Positions 1-11,341 of a DNA stretch of 64,000 nt are shown here, in pieces. Location: the NCBI GenBank assembly GCA_963930655.1, contig OZ005602.1, forward strand, positions 28,781,840 to 28,845,839, written 5' to 3'. How positions within the stretch are numbered: the stretch's first letter is position 1; every line of letters begins with the position of its first letter. The translations under genes were made by a program, and so were the position numbers. The stretch is from Myrica gale. Its lineage: Eukaryota; Streptophyta; Magnoliopsida; Fagales; Myricaceae. Under the pieces are notes generated by a model. The model was not told the origin of the DNA. It worked only from the letters and a program-made list of their open reading frames with translations, and searched no databases.

Positions 1-782
1 AAAGCTTCAGAGAGGAAATTTGGTATTATATCCTGCACTTGGGAGGTCCTATTTCCATCTATACCTACATAGTGTCATCTTTCTGACAAATTGTCAAATA
101 TTTAACACTGAATAGGTCATTTGAAATGCCTAAGAGTAAGAAGGTTTTAGCATCATAGGTTAGTCTATTAGGTTGCCCTGTATTATTTTGGTGCTAGAGT
201 ATCCTGTGGGACTAATGGGGGCAATGCTCTGCCCAGATTTGGAGAACAAAGTTGAGGAGGAGGATAATTGAAAAGAAAACTTACATTACTGTATTGGTTG
301 ACACAGATTCAGTCAGATGCAGTACCAAGGCGATTATGACCAGTCCACCAAAATCACAAGATATCCTTCTTTTCCTCAAGCCAAAGCCTGTGGGCTTACC
401 TTTAGACATTCCTATTTGGAATTTTAGATAGATTAGAATGACGTTCTGCTTATTTATGTCCTTTGTGTTTGTATCCTGTAAGTGTGCACCTTTGAGCATA
501 ATCCCCTAGTGGCTTACATTCTCAGTAAATAAAATGGCTGGTTAAAGAGGTTTCACTGACAGCCTACTGCAATTACCTTTGCATTTGTGAGTAATATTTT
601 CACAAGTATTGCACACGCTCAAGCTCTTCATTAAAGAAACAGGATATCTGGAAAGGACATAACGTCTTCTGTCTTTTTTTTTATTGGATAGGTACTTGAC
701 ATTATGTTAGTTACAATACACATTATTATTTTTATTTTAGAACATTTAGAAGTTATCTCACCCGTATTCATCAATCTTCCAG

Positions 783-932
783 TTTGTGAATGCAGCCACG
801 AGGGAAATTGAGGACAGGTTCCGCATAACTAAGAACCCAAGTGGAGAATTTGTAGATGTCTCACAAATAATGACTCACTTCGCTGGGATGGCAGTAGATG
901 AGGCCAAAAAAGAGAGAGATAGAGAGCTGTAG
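783..932 (+). CDS. 3'-terminal exon of an unrecognised gene (partial)
   Basis: An open frame of 49 codons runs from a good acceptor (cttccag, ending at 782) to a TAG at 930-932. It encodes a charged peptide beginning FVNAATREIEDRFRI and ending AKKERDREL. The composition and the pyrimidine-rich acceptor suggest a genuine last exon whose upstream exons lie before or near the left edge of the window. The same frame is closed by a TAG at 747-749, so the exon cannot extend back to the other acceptor-like site at 740. I do not recognise the family, and no upstream partner exon could be placed with confidence in positions 1-740. Confidence 0.45.
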   Translation, partial: FVNAATREIEDRFRITKNPSGEFVDVSQIMTHFAGMAVDEAKKERDREL

Positions 933-2689
933 TACCTTTTCCTTCAGATCTATTATAGAATTATGTTTTTCACATGTACGATGTCATAATTTTGTGCGCA
1001 TATATGTGGATTTAATTGGAGGTGTATATAGTGGAATTTCAACCGGACATGATTATATGTCAGGCTCTGATCAAATATTAGTATCCTAATTATTTTTTGT
1101 GCAAGTCTAATAACTATCTTGCAGCTACATTTTCACCTGAGAGGCTAGAGTGTCTTCCATAGAGAAGCCTTCTAAGCATTTCTTGGTTATAATTAAATGA
1201 TTATGTAATCTCTTTTTAGTAGCTTATTGTCACGATAATTTTTCACCTGACATAATGTTTTCCCTAGTTTCTGATAAGAATAGGGAAAATGAGAGGCTGC
1301 GGTAGGTAACTTCCATCACAGAAAGGAAATTAATCTGGTAATGGATGCTTTTTATTTTTCTGGTTTTCTGGCTTTTCCTAAGGAAACAAATGTAGTGGTG
1401 GTGAATTAACCTAAGATCTTAGGAATACATCTTAGCATTAGGGGAATTTCTCGGAAAAAGCCTGAGTTGCAGAACTATAGGTTAAGGAGGCCAAACGAAA
1501 AGGAAAATAAAAATGGAGTTCCTGATCAACCAATTCATAGCCTTATCTCTGCATCACCATCACTGTATATAAAATTGGCCATCCACTGTAAAAAAGAAGC
1601 TGTACTTTACAAGCTAAACAAATGCTGCTATGCGACAGTTTGGAATTATATTGTAATAGTCCAACTGATATATCTAATTCTCTGTAGGAACGTCCACATC
1701 CTAGTATGATCAAATATAAATTCTTCATACAAATATGTAATTATATGTTGGCTAAACGGTTCAGACTACTGGCTACTGCCTCTACGCTACTAAGTTCTTA
1801 AGACTCACATACATTATTAATGACAATAGAGCATTGATACATATATCGCACGCTGCCATAAAGATGCAAAAGACTTTGAGACAAAGTCTCTGGAAATTTA
1901 TCTAGCTAGTCATTCCCCACCCAAAGAAGAAAAACGCAATCTAGAAAGGTTATAGATAGACATTAAGGCTTTAGATCTGTTAGTGTGGTAGTTTACTTTG
2001 GGATCTCTATCCAACAAAAAGGGGCATGGTTCACAATTCCTTGCCCATCAAACTAATCGCTTGGGTTTTGGCTATAACACTAAAAGATGAACAGTTCATG
2101 TGTCGTTTTGCAGCATCCCATAGGACCTCCCCTGTAACGGACAAGGATGTGATGTCTTGAATTTAGTCTTGCAGATTATTGGTGCAGCATTAATTAGTAC
2201 CCTCAGTATGCTAACCAAGTTAGTTAAGAGAATTGCCCATATTAATGTCCTGAAATCCAATGTTGTCTTCACCTGTAAAAGTAGGTTTATACGAGTACTC
2301 TTATGTAACTACTGTGAAAGGACTGCAGTTAGTGTTCTGTGTCCCAGCGGATAGGGTGCTAAGAGTAACTACTAAAAAAAAGAAAGTAGTCAGCTAGTGA
2401 GGAAGAAAGAGAGACGGGAACATACTAAAAGGTGAATTTGTGGGAAGTTTCTAAAAATAAGTCGAGGGTAAAAAGAAAAATAAAATTCTCCGAAGGAACT
2501 CAAGACAAAAGAAGGGGTAGTTACCAACCTCAGCAGTATCAATGCAACAAAGAATGGTACGTCAAGAAATCAAGCTCCCTACCCAGTATCTGCCTAATCA
2601 GGTATCCTTTGCTGTATTTTCCATATATATTCGAACGTTATCCCATTGTTTCCCAACCTTAAGACCATCTATATAATACTCTGTAGCTC
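933..2689. other. Intergenic, no recognisable gene
   Basis: AT-rich sequence after the terminal exon at 783-932, probably including its 3' untranslated region. Short open frames here have no recognisable family signature or splice logic. Confidence 0.4.
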
Positions 2690-2695
2690 TATGCT

Positions 2696-3125
2696 TCATA
2701 ACATGTTTTCTCGTAATTTTCTCATGGAACCTTGCAAATCTTCTTGGGCTTTCAGACTCTTCACCATATTACTCATTTTCATTCTTTGTTCTACTTCTTC
2801 TTTGTCATGGTCCTTGCATCCTTTATACCTCAACTCCACTGCCATGCACCAAAATCGCCCTGCAACATCATAATTCCGGCTGTTAAACAGAAGAACTTTG
2901 ATCCAGTGTCCCAACCCAAGCCCTTTTCTCCAAATTGATGTTAGTCCAGATTCCAGCCTTTCAGATGAAGAATATCTCCATGTAACGGAGTCTTGAATCC
3001 CTCAGGCCATGATTGGGTCGCCATGATTTCGCCTGCTAATTCTAAGTAAGATTCAACATTAAAAAATGATATCTAGCTTCCTCAATAACATTCTGTAGAT
3101 TATCAAACTCAACATTCTTTTTTCT
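2696..3125 (-). pseudogene. Possible degraded remnant of a coiled-coil-like gene
   Basis: On the minus strand three short peptide-like stretches lie in order but in different frames. One at about 3115-3060 reads NVEFDNLQNVIEEARYHF, one at about 3060-2940 contains ELAGEIMATQSWPEGFKT, and one at 2914-2696 contains EEVEQRMKMSNMVKSLKAQ and ends in TGA. Their charged helical composition looks protein-derived, and the frame changes suggest decay or missed introns. I cannot name a family. Confidence 0.22.
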
Positions 3126-3522
3126 TCTTCCCTTGTTTGATTCCTTTTTCTTGCATATGCAGTGTTGAAAGTTGTCCATTAAGTGGGCTTCTTTATGCAC
3201 AAACTGGTGATCTTCAAAGGGATTCTTGTTTTGGACTTATATCAGTCAAAAGATGAAAGAAAAGATTATTATACCCGTTTCGTCTTTCTCTTTCATCTCA
3301 GGTGCGCAGGGTTTTCAACGTTTCTGCTCACACCTCTTGCCATGGTTTATATTCCAATAAGCAACCAAACAACCTCAAAGTTGTAAAGTTACCAAGAAGA
3401 AACAGGCTGGTTCACATGAAATCCGTTTACACCAGAATCATAACGCATATATATCTCTGCAACAATTCGCTCAATTCAAGGCCTGAATGCAAAGTGTCGC
3501 CTTTACACTCCCTCTGAACCCC

Positions 3523-3529
3523 TATAAAG
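3523..3529 (+). promoter_or_regulatory. TATA box of the lipid-transfer protein gene
   Basis: TATAAAG lies 78 bases before the ATG at 3607, giving a short purine-rich 5' leader, as expected for a highly expressed small secreted-protein gene. Confidence 0.6.
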
Positions 3530-3606
3530 ACCCCGTCACTGTCCCGTCGTCAAAAACATCCAAAGAGAGAAAACTAAAGTAAGAGAACACAGAGACAGAG
3601 ACAGAG

Positions 3607-4248
3607 ATGACAGTGTTCACTACTAATCTGTTGGTTTTGGCTACCTTTGCCGTCGCTGGGATTCTATTTTCCGGTGACCACAACATGGTTGCCGCACAAG
3701 ACTGCAAAGGTGACTTCCAGGGCTTGGTTACTCAATGTGCTATGTTCGTTCAAAAGAATGTGCCGAAGCAGGACCCGTCTCCAGCGTGCTGCAACGTTAT
3801 CCGCGCGGTGGACATCCCATGCGCGTGCAGCCATATCACCGAGGAGATTGAGAAGGTGATCGACATGGAGAAAGTGGTTTTTGTAGCGAAGTCCTGTGGC
3901 AGGCCACTCCCCACTGGGACCAAGTGTGGAAGTAAGAACATAATTAACCTTCTCGTTGGGACATAATTCGACTCTTTAAGATCCAACTGAACTTAATTAT
4001 CCAAAGTTTATGTCTCCAATTGGGGGAGTAAGTTTCGTTTGTTTTCTGTTGATCAAATGAGCTCTGAATCATTTTATATCCATATGATTTGCCTTCCAAG
4101 ATTCTTATCAATTTGCCTCAGAATTCATCTGATTCCTCGATTAATTTTAATAAATAACATCAGAAACTAGTTTTCAACATCATTTGCTTTTCTTGTGGCA
4201 TTTGTTGCAGGTTACACTGTTCCCCCGACCCATGTGGTTGGATCATGA
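3607..4248 (+). CDS. DIR1-like non-specific lipid-transfer protein (2 exons)
   Basis: Small secreted protein with the eight-cysteine lipid-transfer/AAI fold, which binds lipids in a hydrophobic cavity, usually in the apoplast. Exon 1 is 3607-3931, exon 2 is 4211-4248. The hydrophobic N-terminus (about residues 1-30, ending near VAAQ) is a signal peptide. Cysteine spacing is C-X10-C-X16-CC-X9-CXC-X22-C-X9-C, close to the DIR1/type IV group. Reading straight through gives a C-terminus SKNIINLLVGT, but a strong donor (A|GTAAGA) sits exactly where this family carries an intron. The acceptor at 4209-4210 restores a short tail, CGSYTVPPTHVVGS, typical of these proteins. I therefore prefer the spliced model, 120 residues. 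A TATA box lies at 3523. The family is clear; exact orthology and any role in systemic resistance are inference. Confidence 0.82.
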
Positions 4249-6119
4249 AGATCCCGACTGCAAATGGACGATCCTTGTGGACTTGTTAAGGAGGAAAAAT
4301 AGAATAAGTTTGCAGAGCCTATGCTTCAGTACTCATGTTGTATCGCTTATAAGAACATCTGTAGTAATTACAACATTGTATAACTACAGAAAGCATATCG
4401 TTATTAATATAATATATATTTGAAGTACTTCGATAAATATGTTATTATATTGCTCTACGAAATTCTACTGGTAATTAAGGATCAAGTCAGTAATTTTGCC
4501 GATGAATGTTAACAACGCGACTTGTAATTTTTGACAACGCGACGGCTTTCGACTCCACAGACCTATGCAAGTAACGCTTCTCTGCTGAGTGCGTAGTAAT
4601 TAAGCATAATATACTGTTAGAATGGAATGGCCCTAACATCAGTTGCTGAGTGCAGTGACCTCAAAAATAAATTTCTAGCTCCCCCATTGATATAGAGGTA
4701 AGAGAGAAATTTAGAAATGTTTCAACCGTCAGATCAACACCCTGTCCTCTCCCACCGTTAATCGTACAGCTCTCCAATCCTAGCTCGCCACGTGAACATG
4801 TGGGCAATAGCTTAGACTCTGGGTTGGGTCTTCTTCAATACAACCAACCAAGCACCAGAGAACTGGGCTATAATGGAGTCATAGACCCAAAGTAAATGTT
4901 GGAGCTTAGTTCCATTGGGTCTCCTGCATAATTTTATATCAAAGAAATTATCTATATTTTTGTTTTCTCAAGTGCATACGACGATAATTACGAACTACTA
5001 CACATAGATCAGTATCATATTTTTTGGATTAAGAAACAATGGAAAATATATTATTCCAAACTGACCGGTAGTTCTTATTAATCTTCAAACATATATAATC
5101 AAGACCCCATATGTATAAGATTGGGCATAACATATATATATATATATAGTCCAATAAATAGAGCTTAAAACACACAAATATTCAAAACTTAAAGTACTAC
5201 AAGTAATACGTGACGTGACGTCCCTGAATAATAAAAATATTTTTCATATGTAGATATATAATTAATTAAAAATAGTATATATGAACTTGAATATGCTGAG
5301 GAGTAAGCTAGTCCAGCTCTCTTTATTGCCCTTGTGAAGTAGCCTCCATTTGAATCTGCAACCGAAGAACACTCGAACTATAGTTAAAAGAATAATAATA
5401 TTGTGGACAAACGTATTTCGCCTGACTCTAATTTGTCCTTTTATTTTTTTGGATTTTGTTTTAGTATTTTAGTTCTTAAATTTTTTTTTTCTGTTTCTTG
5501 TTTTAATCTTTATTGGTTTTTTTTACTTTTTTAGATGTTTTATATTATTTTTATTTAGAGGTTATCTTAATTTTTGTTTAATTTAATAAGATAAGTATTA
5601 AGTAGCTGTATTAATTCAAAAAATTCAAGAGATACAATTAAGCCTAAAAAAACGGAGCATGCAAAAGGTTAACTAGCCTTGAGGCCAGATATAATTAATT
5701 TATCATAATTGGCATATATAATCAAATCACTCACAATTAATGTCATTCTTTCTTTTGATGAATTTTCATGCACGTACGTAGGATTAATTCGTTTATTAAT
5801 TTTATTATTTTCAGTGTTTTTGAGGTTTTATCCTGTTTTATGTTGCTATTTATTGTTTTTGTACATATGCCCCAAGCTATGAGTGTGGATGTACATGTCT
5901 CCATCAAGTAGTACCGGCGGTAATAATGCCAATGTTAGAATTTTTCATCTATCAACCACCGTAATATATATGGACGAAGCGATTAATTTGAGAATCAATG
6001 TAAATCATGCATGCATGGGAATGGATTCGATCATTTAGGTCAAAATTATATAATATGAAAGGTACATAAAATCTTTGGAGAATCTTATCACCTCTACAAA
6101 TATACTATATAACAAATTT
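4249..6119. other. Intergenic, no recognisable gene
   Basis: Begins with the lipid-transfer gene's 3' untranslated region. A G-box-like CCACGTG occurs near 4790 without an adjacent gene start. The rest is AT-rich with an (AT)n run at 5132-5148. No coding signal seen. Confidence 0.5.
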
Positions 6120-6445
6120 CCTCTTTAACAACCGGTTATTTCGTTGGTAAAGAGACCGAATATAATTGTATATACTATATAAGACCGTCACTCAGTGGTC
6201 GCAAATAAAACGTTGGTAAAAACTTTTAGCAACGCGAAGAATACTTTGTCACTATTAATCATTACATATAATGACAAAGTATATCGTTGATAAAGTTTAA
6301 CCAACTTCGTCAATAGATGACCTATAAATTCATCAGTAGTGATCGCTAGACATAACTACATAGCAATAAAGAACTTGGTCGTCCAAGCCAATACGAGCGA
6401 CAAATGGAGTATGTCGCTAAAGTCTATTTTAGCGACCAATAATGA
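6120..6445. repeat. Dispersed short repeats resembling a CACTA subterminal region
   Basis: Short motifs related to GTCGCTAAA and GCGACCAA, and their complements, recur in both orientations (for example cgttggtaaa, ggtcgcaaata, tgtcgctaaag, ttagcgaccaa). Such clustered degenerate motifs are characteristic of the subterminal regions of plant CACTA (En/Spm) transposons. No CACTA terminus or 3-bp target duplication was located, so this is probably a relic. Confidence 0.4.
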
Positions 6446-6768
6446 TACAGATTTGCTTCACGTCACTTTGGATATTTAAACTTTCCCTACGTTATTTACC
6501 ACTTACTCAAAAAAGAAAAAAAAAAAAATTCCGACGTACACATGCTCCTTACGATCATGAAAGATTAATTAAGAAACAATGTCCAATTAATAGTGCCTGA
6601 AGATAAATAATCAGTTTTCGCGTGAGAAAGGTGAAAGATTAATGATAAGTATTATATATGTATATGTATGTGTATACGTATGTGTAGGCGTATAGCTAGC
6701 TAGCATTCTTTCAATGAAGCTCGGAGAGCATAATTGGAAGTTGTTTACCAAGTATATGAGGCTGGAGC

Positions 6769-7254
6769 TCATCGATTTTGAATGTGACGGCCAGCAGCAT
6801 TTAAGTTCTCCGAGACATGCATTTGGTCACACTTTGAGTGGCATTCATGAACACGATATCGCTTTGAATATTCTTCTTCCATGCTTTCACTAACAAGATG
6901 ATCCATACGCTCACCATCATGAGCATGAGCCTTTATACATCGTACAATATGATGAAGGACACATAGTCGATGATAAAACTTTCCAATCGGTCCCAATCTT
7001 TGCGAAAATCGACAACGTTTATATGCTTTTTCAATACATTCATTCAATGGTTGAGGACTCGTATCAAGTTCAGAGAAATCATCACGAGGAAGCGAGATCG
7101 GAGGAGATGAAGAAGGACCGGAAAAAGATGCAGCAGCAATACTGTCATCATGATCAATATTATCATTAGCTTGAACCTCAGCGAGAACAAGGCTGATCAT
7201 AAGCAATACAATCAGGATCACCATCACAAACTTTCCATTATATTTCGTAGCCAT
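6769..7254 (-). CDS. Small secreted cysteine-rich protein, family unknown
   Basis: Intronless open frame of 161 codons with its own TATA box about 90-100 bases upstream (7345-7354, minus). Residues 1-29 form a signal peptide (hydrophobic core VMVILIVLLMISLVLA). A Ser/Pro/acidic linker follows (about 30-70). The C-terminal part has six cysteines arranged C-X7-C, C-X7-C and C-X3-C, rich in His, Lys and Arg. This pattern suggests a helical-hairpin or thionin-like secreted peptide, but it matches no class I can name. It may be a lineage-restricted defence or signalling precursor; that is inference. ATG at 7254 is the first in frame after the TATA box. Confidence 0.6.
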   Translation of the reverse strand: MATKYNGKFVMVILIVLLMISLVLAEVQANDNIDHDDSIAAASFSGPSSSPPISLPRDDFSELDTSPQPLNECIEKAYKRCRFSQRLGPIGKFYHRLCVLHHIVRCIKAHAHDGERMDHLVSESMEEEYSKRYRVHECHSKCDQMHVSENLNAAGRHIQNR

Positions 7255-7344
7255 CGATTTTCAGCTCTTACTAATTTAGAAACTTAATTTCTTATTTGGA
7301 AGCTAATTAATGAATTATAATCATGGTTTGAACGTTTAATCTAG

Positions 7345-7354
7345 CTTTTATATA
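7345..7354 (-). promoter_or_regulatory. TATA box of the Cys-rich protein gene
   Basis: TATATAAAAG on the minus strand, about 90 bases from the ATG at 7254. Confidence 0.55.
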
Positions 7355-10290
7355 GGCAACATGAATGACAAGAGAGGCATTAATAAAATAATAATTTTGG
7401 TTAGGGGGTCCTAATTATTGCTCAAACGTCGAACGTTAATGTTATTAAAATGGGAGTTTGAGACGAATAAAATTAGTTTTAATCAATAAATGAGGACGAA
7501 TAACGTATTATTCAATGCACCCACTAATTATTATAAGTTTTTAAAATAAAATATAAATTCAGAAAGCGTAATATATATACTCACATGTATACATTAAAAC
7601 CTATATATATGCGTGTGGAAATTCTTACTATATACTCAAGCTCCTATTTGTGGAAAAGGTAAAACCAGACATTTGTATATATCTAGGAATTAATAGCGTA
7701 AATTAACATGATCTCGCAAGTTTAGATAGAAAATTAATTCTTCATGGGAATATTTTTAATTGATCCAATACTTAAGCAAGGCAAAAGGTTATGTGATACA
7801 AATTTTTTTCCTTCTAATTAAGCAGCTATACGATTATTTTTTAAAAAATAATATATATTTAGATGGCGAACCTTTTCAAATGGTGACTTTTGGTAGATTA
7901 TAATTTTAGTAGATTAGTAAAGGGTTAATGTCCTTTGGTATTAACTAGTGATCAAGAGTATCAATTGGGGTTCGTATAGATGAGCATGCACGCGTAAAAA
8001 GTTAGTCTCAATATCTAATTACTTGGACCCAGCTTTGTTTAACTTTAACCCATTCCTGAATCAATTGTCTTAATTGGGGTACGTTTGGTTCGATCCAAAC
8101 CATTCAAAGCCTAATCAGAATATTGAAGCAAAAAAAAAATTAATTGAGCCTTCTGATCCAAAAGGGTATATAATATTGTTCTTACGTACGTCAAAAGAAA
8201 CATCTTGGACAAGTTGCAACTCCTAAGAACACGATATATATCCTTAATTTTCAAAGTACAAATTGGAAAAAAAAGCCAGGCTTGAACTTAATTTCTATAC
8301 CTTCAGTGCAACTTTAGACTGTTGAGTCGAATCCAAGTCCAAATTTGCATGCCTTGTTAAATACTTCAGGAAGAGCTCACCAAACCCACCAACCATATAA
8401 CATGTACGCCGCCTAGGGGATAAAGCAAGCCCAACGACAACTTGGAAGCTAAGAATTAGACTACTACGTACATTTTGTCAAGTCCAACAAATTCCAATAG
8501 ACTGTGCAACCAGCTGAACCCTCGTTTTCACAAAATTGACAAAGCTTAGTCCCCTACCGTCTGATCAGATCTGTGTAATTGGATCTATCAAAGTAAATTA
8601 TATATAAACATTAATAATTATGAAGTGTTTTAAAGGCCGGTTGTAGAAACAATGTTTTCAAAATTATTTTGTTAAGTGGTTCGACTAGGTTAAATCATTA
8701 ATTGACTGTGTTATTAAATCACAAGCACTGACATTTAAATCACATGGATCAGGATCTTTTGTAATTTTCTCCTCAAATTTTATAATACAATTCAAAGAAT
8801 GATAAACACAACAAGTAAACCACATTGTAGCGTTCATGCTGTCCGAAACTTTATATATATAAATAATATTAAATAATAAAGAGTTCACTTATTATCTCTA
8901 TATTTCTCTGAATTGCATCGTAGATTTAGACATAAAATTATAAAGTATCTCTCTCCGGCCCCCTTTCTTTTGACCAACGACATGCCTTGAATTGCGCGCA
9001 CCTTACGACGTGGACATACAAAACTGGTACAATACTCCTCTCGCCCGTCTGATTATTTCTAATATGAATGTCTAATTGATCCCTTCAAAGTCAAACAAAA
9101 AAAGATTAAAAGTAAACAGGCCAGGAAAAGACAGGGCTGTTTATTGCATCCTTAATTTCTTCATGGTAACTTCTGCGCTCCGATGTATTGGGAAACACAG
9201 TTCTTCCACGTGAGAAGTTAGGGGGGGAAAGAGTTGAGATTAAAAGGAACTAATTTAATGTAATTTTATACGCTGTTAATATATATAGCCAAACTCGAGG
9301 TTAATTATTTAATATCTTGTAGCCGACCACCTTCAACTTTCCTTATGGCGGGTAAAAGTACTGCAAGTCGCAAGATACGTAATTAGTAGTATTATTTTAA
9401 TCATTAGCAAAAAAAATAGTAGTGTTATTTTAATCATCTTAGCTTAGTGGTGGGAATAATCAAAGCTAGTCTTCCACAGTTCCATGCATGATGTATTGTA
9501 CGGCCTAAAAGCTTTAGAATATTAGATTAAAATACTGAAGAGCTCAAATAATGCCTGATCTCTTTCTCTCCATCTGTATGTCGTGTACTTAATTTTCTGA
9601 GGAAGGAGACATTCAATCGGACGTGTCTTAAGTTTTATCTTTTGGACTGAGAGGGAGGAAGATCACATGATTTGCATATAAGAATTACTGTGATATTTGG
9701 CGTATCAATGATCATTAATTAGATTCTTGTGAGGTAATGAAAATTAACGCTCTAACAAATCTTATATGCCATTAATTACTATATATATATATATATATCC
9801 ACGTCAAATCCTTAATTTTTAATTTTACTTTTAATTTTTAGTTCTTAATTTTTTAGAATAAATCCAAAATCTTTTTTAAAAAAATTAAAAGGTAAACATT
9901 TATGAAAAATATATATAACACGTCAAATTAATCCTTTAGGGATTACGTACCTCAGTTTGCAAGGAATTAAGAGAGATTTGGAATACTGTGTATAATCTGA
10001 TTGATTCTAGCTAGAAACATAGGATACCAAAATTATGGAAATTAGATTCTATATGGAACATATTGTACGTCTTTTGTATGTAAATCCCTTTAAACTCCTT
10101 TTCAATCTGCAGGCTGGTTTTTAGGGTGGAAATTAAAAATAACATAAATGTTTCCCTGGTCAACTTTGATTGAATTTTTGCTTAAAATAGTGGAGCATCC
10201 AATTCAAAAACTTAATTATCCTGCCCGCCGTATACGTAAGATTGTTTGATCATATTAGTCCTCTCTATGATATATATATATATATATATA
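7355..10290. other. Intergenic, no recognisable gene
   Basis: Very AT-rich. It contains (AT)n runs at 9781-9798 and about 10269-10290. No conserved protein segment or RNA gene recognised. Confidence 0.5.
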
Positions 10291-10488
10291 GGCTGCGTTT
10301 GCAAACTTTATTTTCTCCAAAATTTTATCTCTCTCCTAATAAAATACTCCAATATAATCTCTCTCTCCCATAAAAAAATATAAAAAAATTATAAAAAATA
10401 TAAAAAATTACCTCTCTCTTCACCTTTTCACTAAACTCAATACCAACACATATTCTCATACCAAAAATATTACAACACAAACACAACC
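10291..10488 (+). mobile_element. Tourist-like MITE, copy A
   Basis: A 198-bp non-coding element begins GGCTGCGTTTG and ends CAAACACAACC, imperfect inverted termini. It is flanked by the 3-bp duplication ATA (10288-10290 and 10489-10491). The interior shares the CT-rich and ATAAAAAATTACCTCTCTC stretches with the copies at 22256 and 23271. The left ATA lies inside an (AT)n run, so this copy's duplication is the weakest of the three. Confidence 0.6.
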
Positions 10489-11181
10489 ATAGTCAACCTT
10501 AACCCGCTCCTAAATTTCAGTTTCTTGTGGCGACGGATTAGCTAGTAGAGGTCCTATCTAGAATCCTCATCAATACTTAATACTATACACTCTCTAACAA
10601 AAATATTACTATTGCTTAAACATTTAATTGCATAATCTGATACTTAGTGTGTTATCCGATTAAATTAAATGTAAGACCTTAATTTCACCTGCAGATATTC
10701 CTAATTTCATATGAACATAAAATTTCTTTTTTTAAAAAAAAAAAAAAAGAAAAGAAAGAAAGACCACGACATGTTTGAATTTTATTAGAAAAATTCTATT
10801 TATAGCAGAAGAATAATGAGATAACAACCAAACTTATAATTAACTCCAGATGAAACACCTATGTAACTTATATATTACGGGTCAAAATCCTCTATACTTT
10901 GTTACTATAGAAGAAAACAAAAAGCTGTGCTTTTATTATATTGCAGATGAATGTTTCCATGATACATGCATGGCACATAAGGCTAGTCCTAGACAGACAT
11001 GCCAGGCGTCCTGATTTGTCATGCTATGATTGGTCAGGTGAACACAATGGTGGTAAAACCCCAACTCCAGCTCATTGGTATAGAAAAGGGCACAAAGGCA
11101 AAGTGGACCCTCTATAACCCACGTTACATGAATTTCTTATTTGTCAAAGTAGCCGTTGCAACCCCCATTCTCCCACCCTTC
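10489..11181. other. Upstream region of the WD40 gene
   Basis: Contains an A-rich tract at about 10730-10760. The proximal 300 bases before 11182 are less AT-rich and probably hold the promoter of the WD40 gene. No gene seen. Confidence 0.4.
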
Positions 11182-11194
11182 TAAATATATATTA
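11182..11194 (+). promoter_or_regulatory. Probable TATA box of the WD40 gene
   Basis: TAAATATATATTA lies about 150 bases before the ATG at 11342, following a CCCACCC-type stretch. Confidence 0.45.
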
Positions 11195-11341
11195 CACCAA
11201 ATCCTCTTTCAACAAGAATTCCATGTCCCTCTTTCTTCCTATCTTTACAACTCCGCTCCCCTTTCACTATTTGTTGTCCTCTGTTTCTGACAGACCCTTC
11301 TCCATCATAGACAAAAGGGGTTGGAAAAACAGATTACGACA

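Noticed and set aside
1467..1709. 80-codon plus-strand frame
   Set aside because: No family signature, ordinary AT-rich composition, and overlapped by an equally long frame on the other strand.
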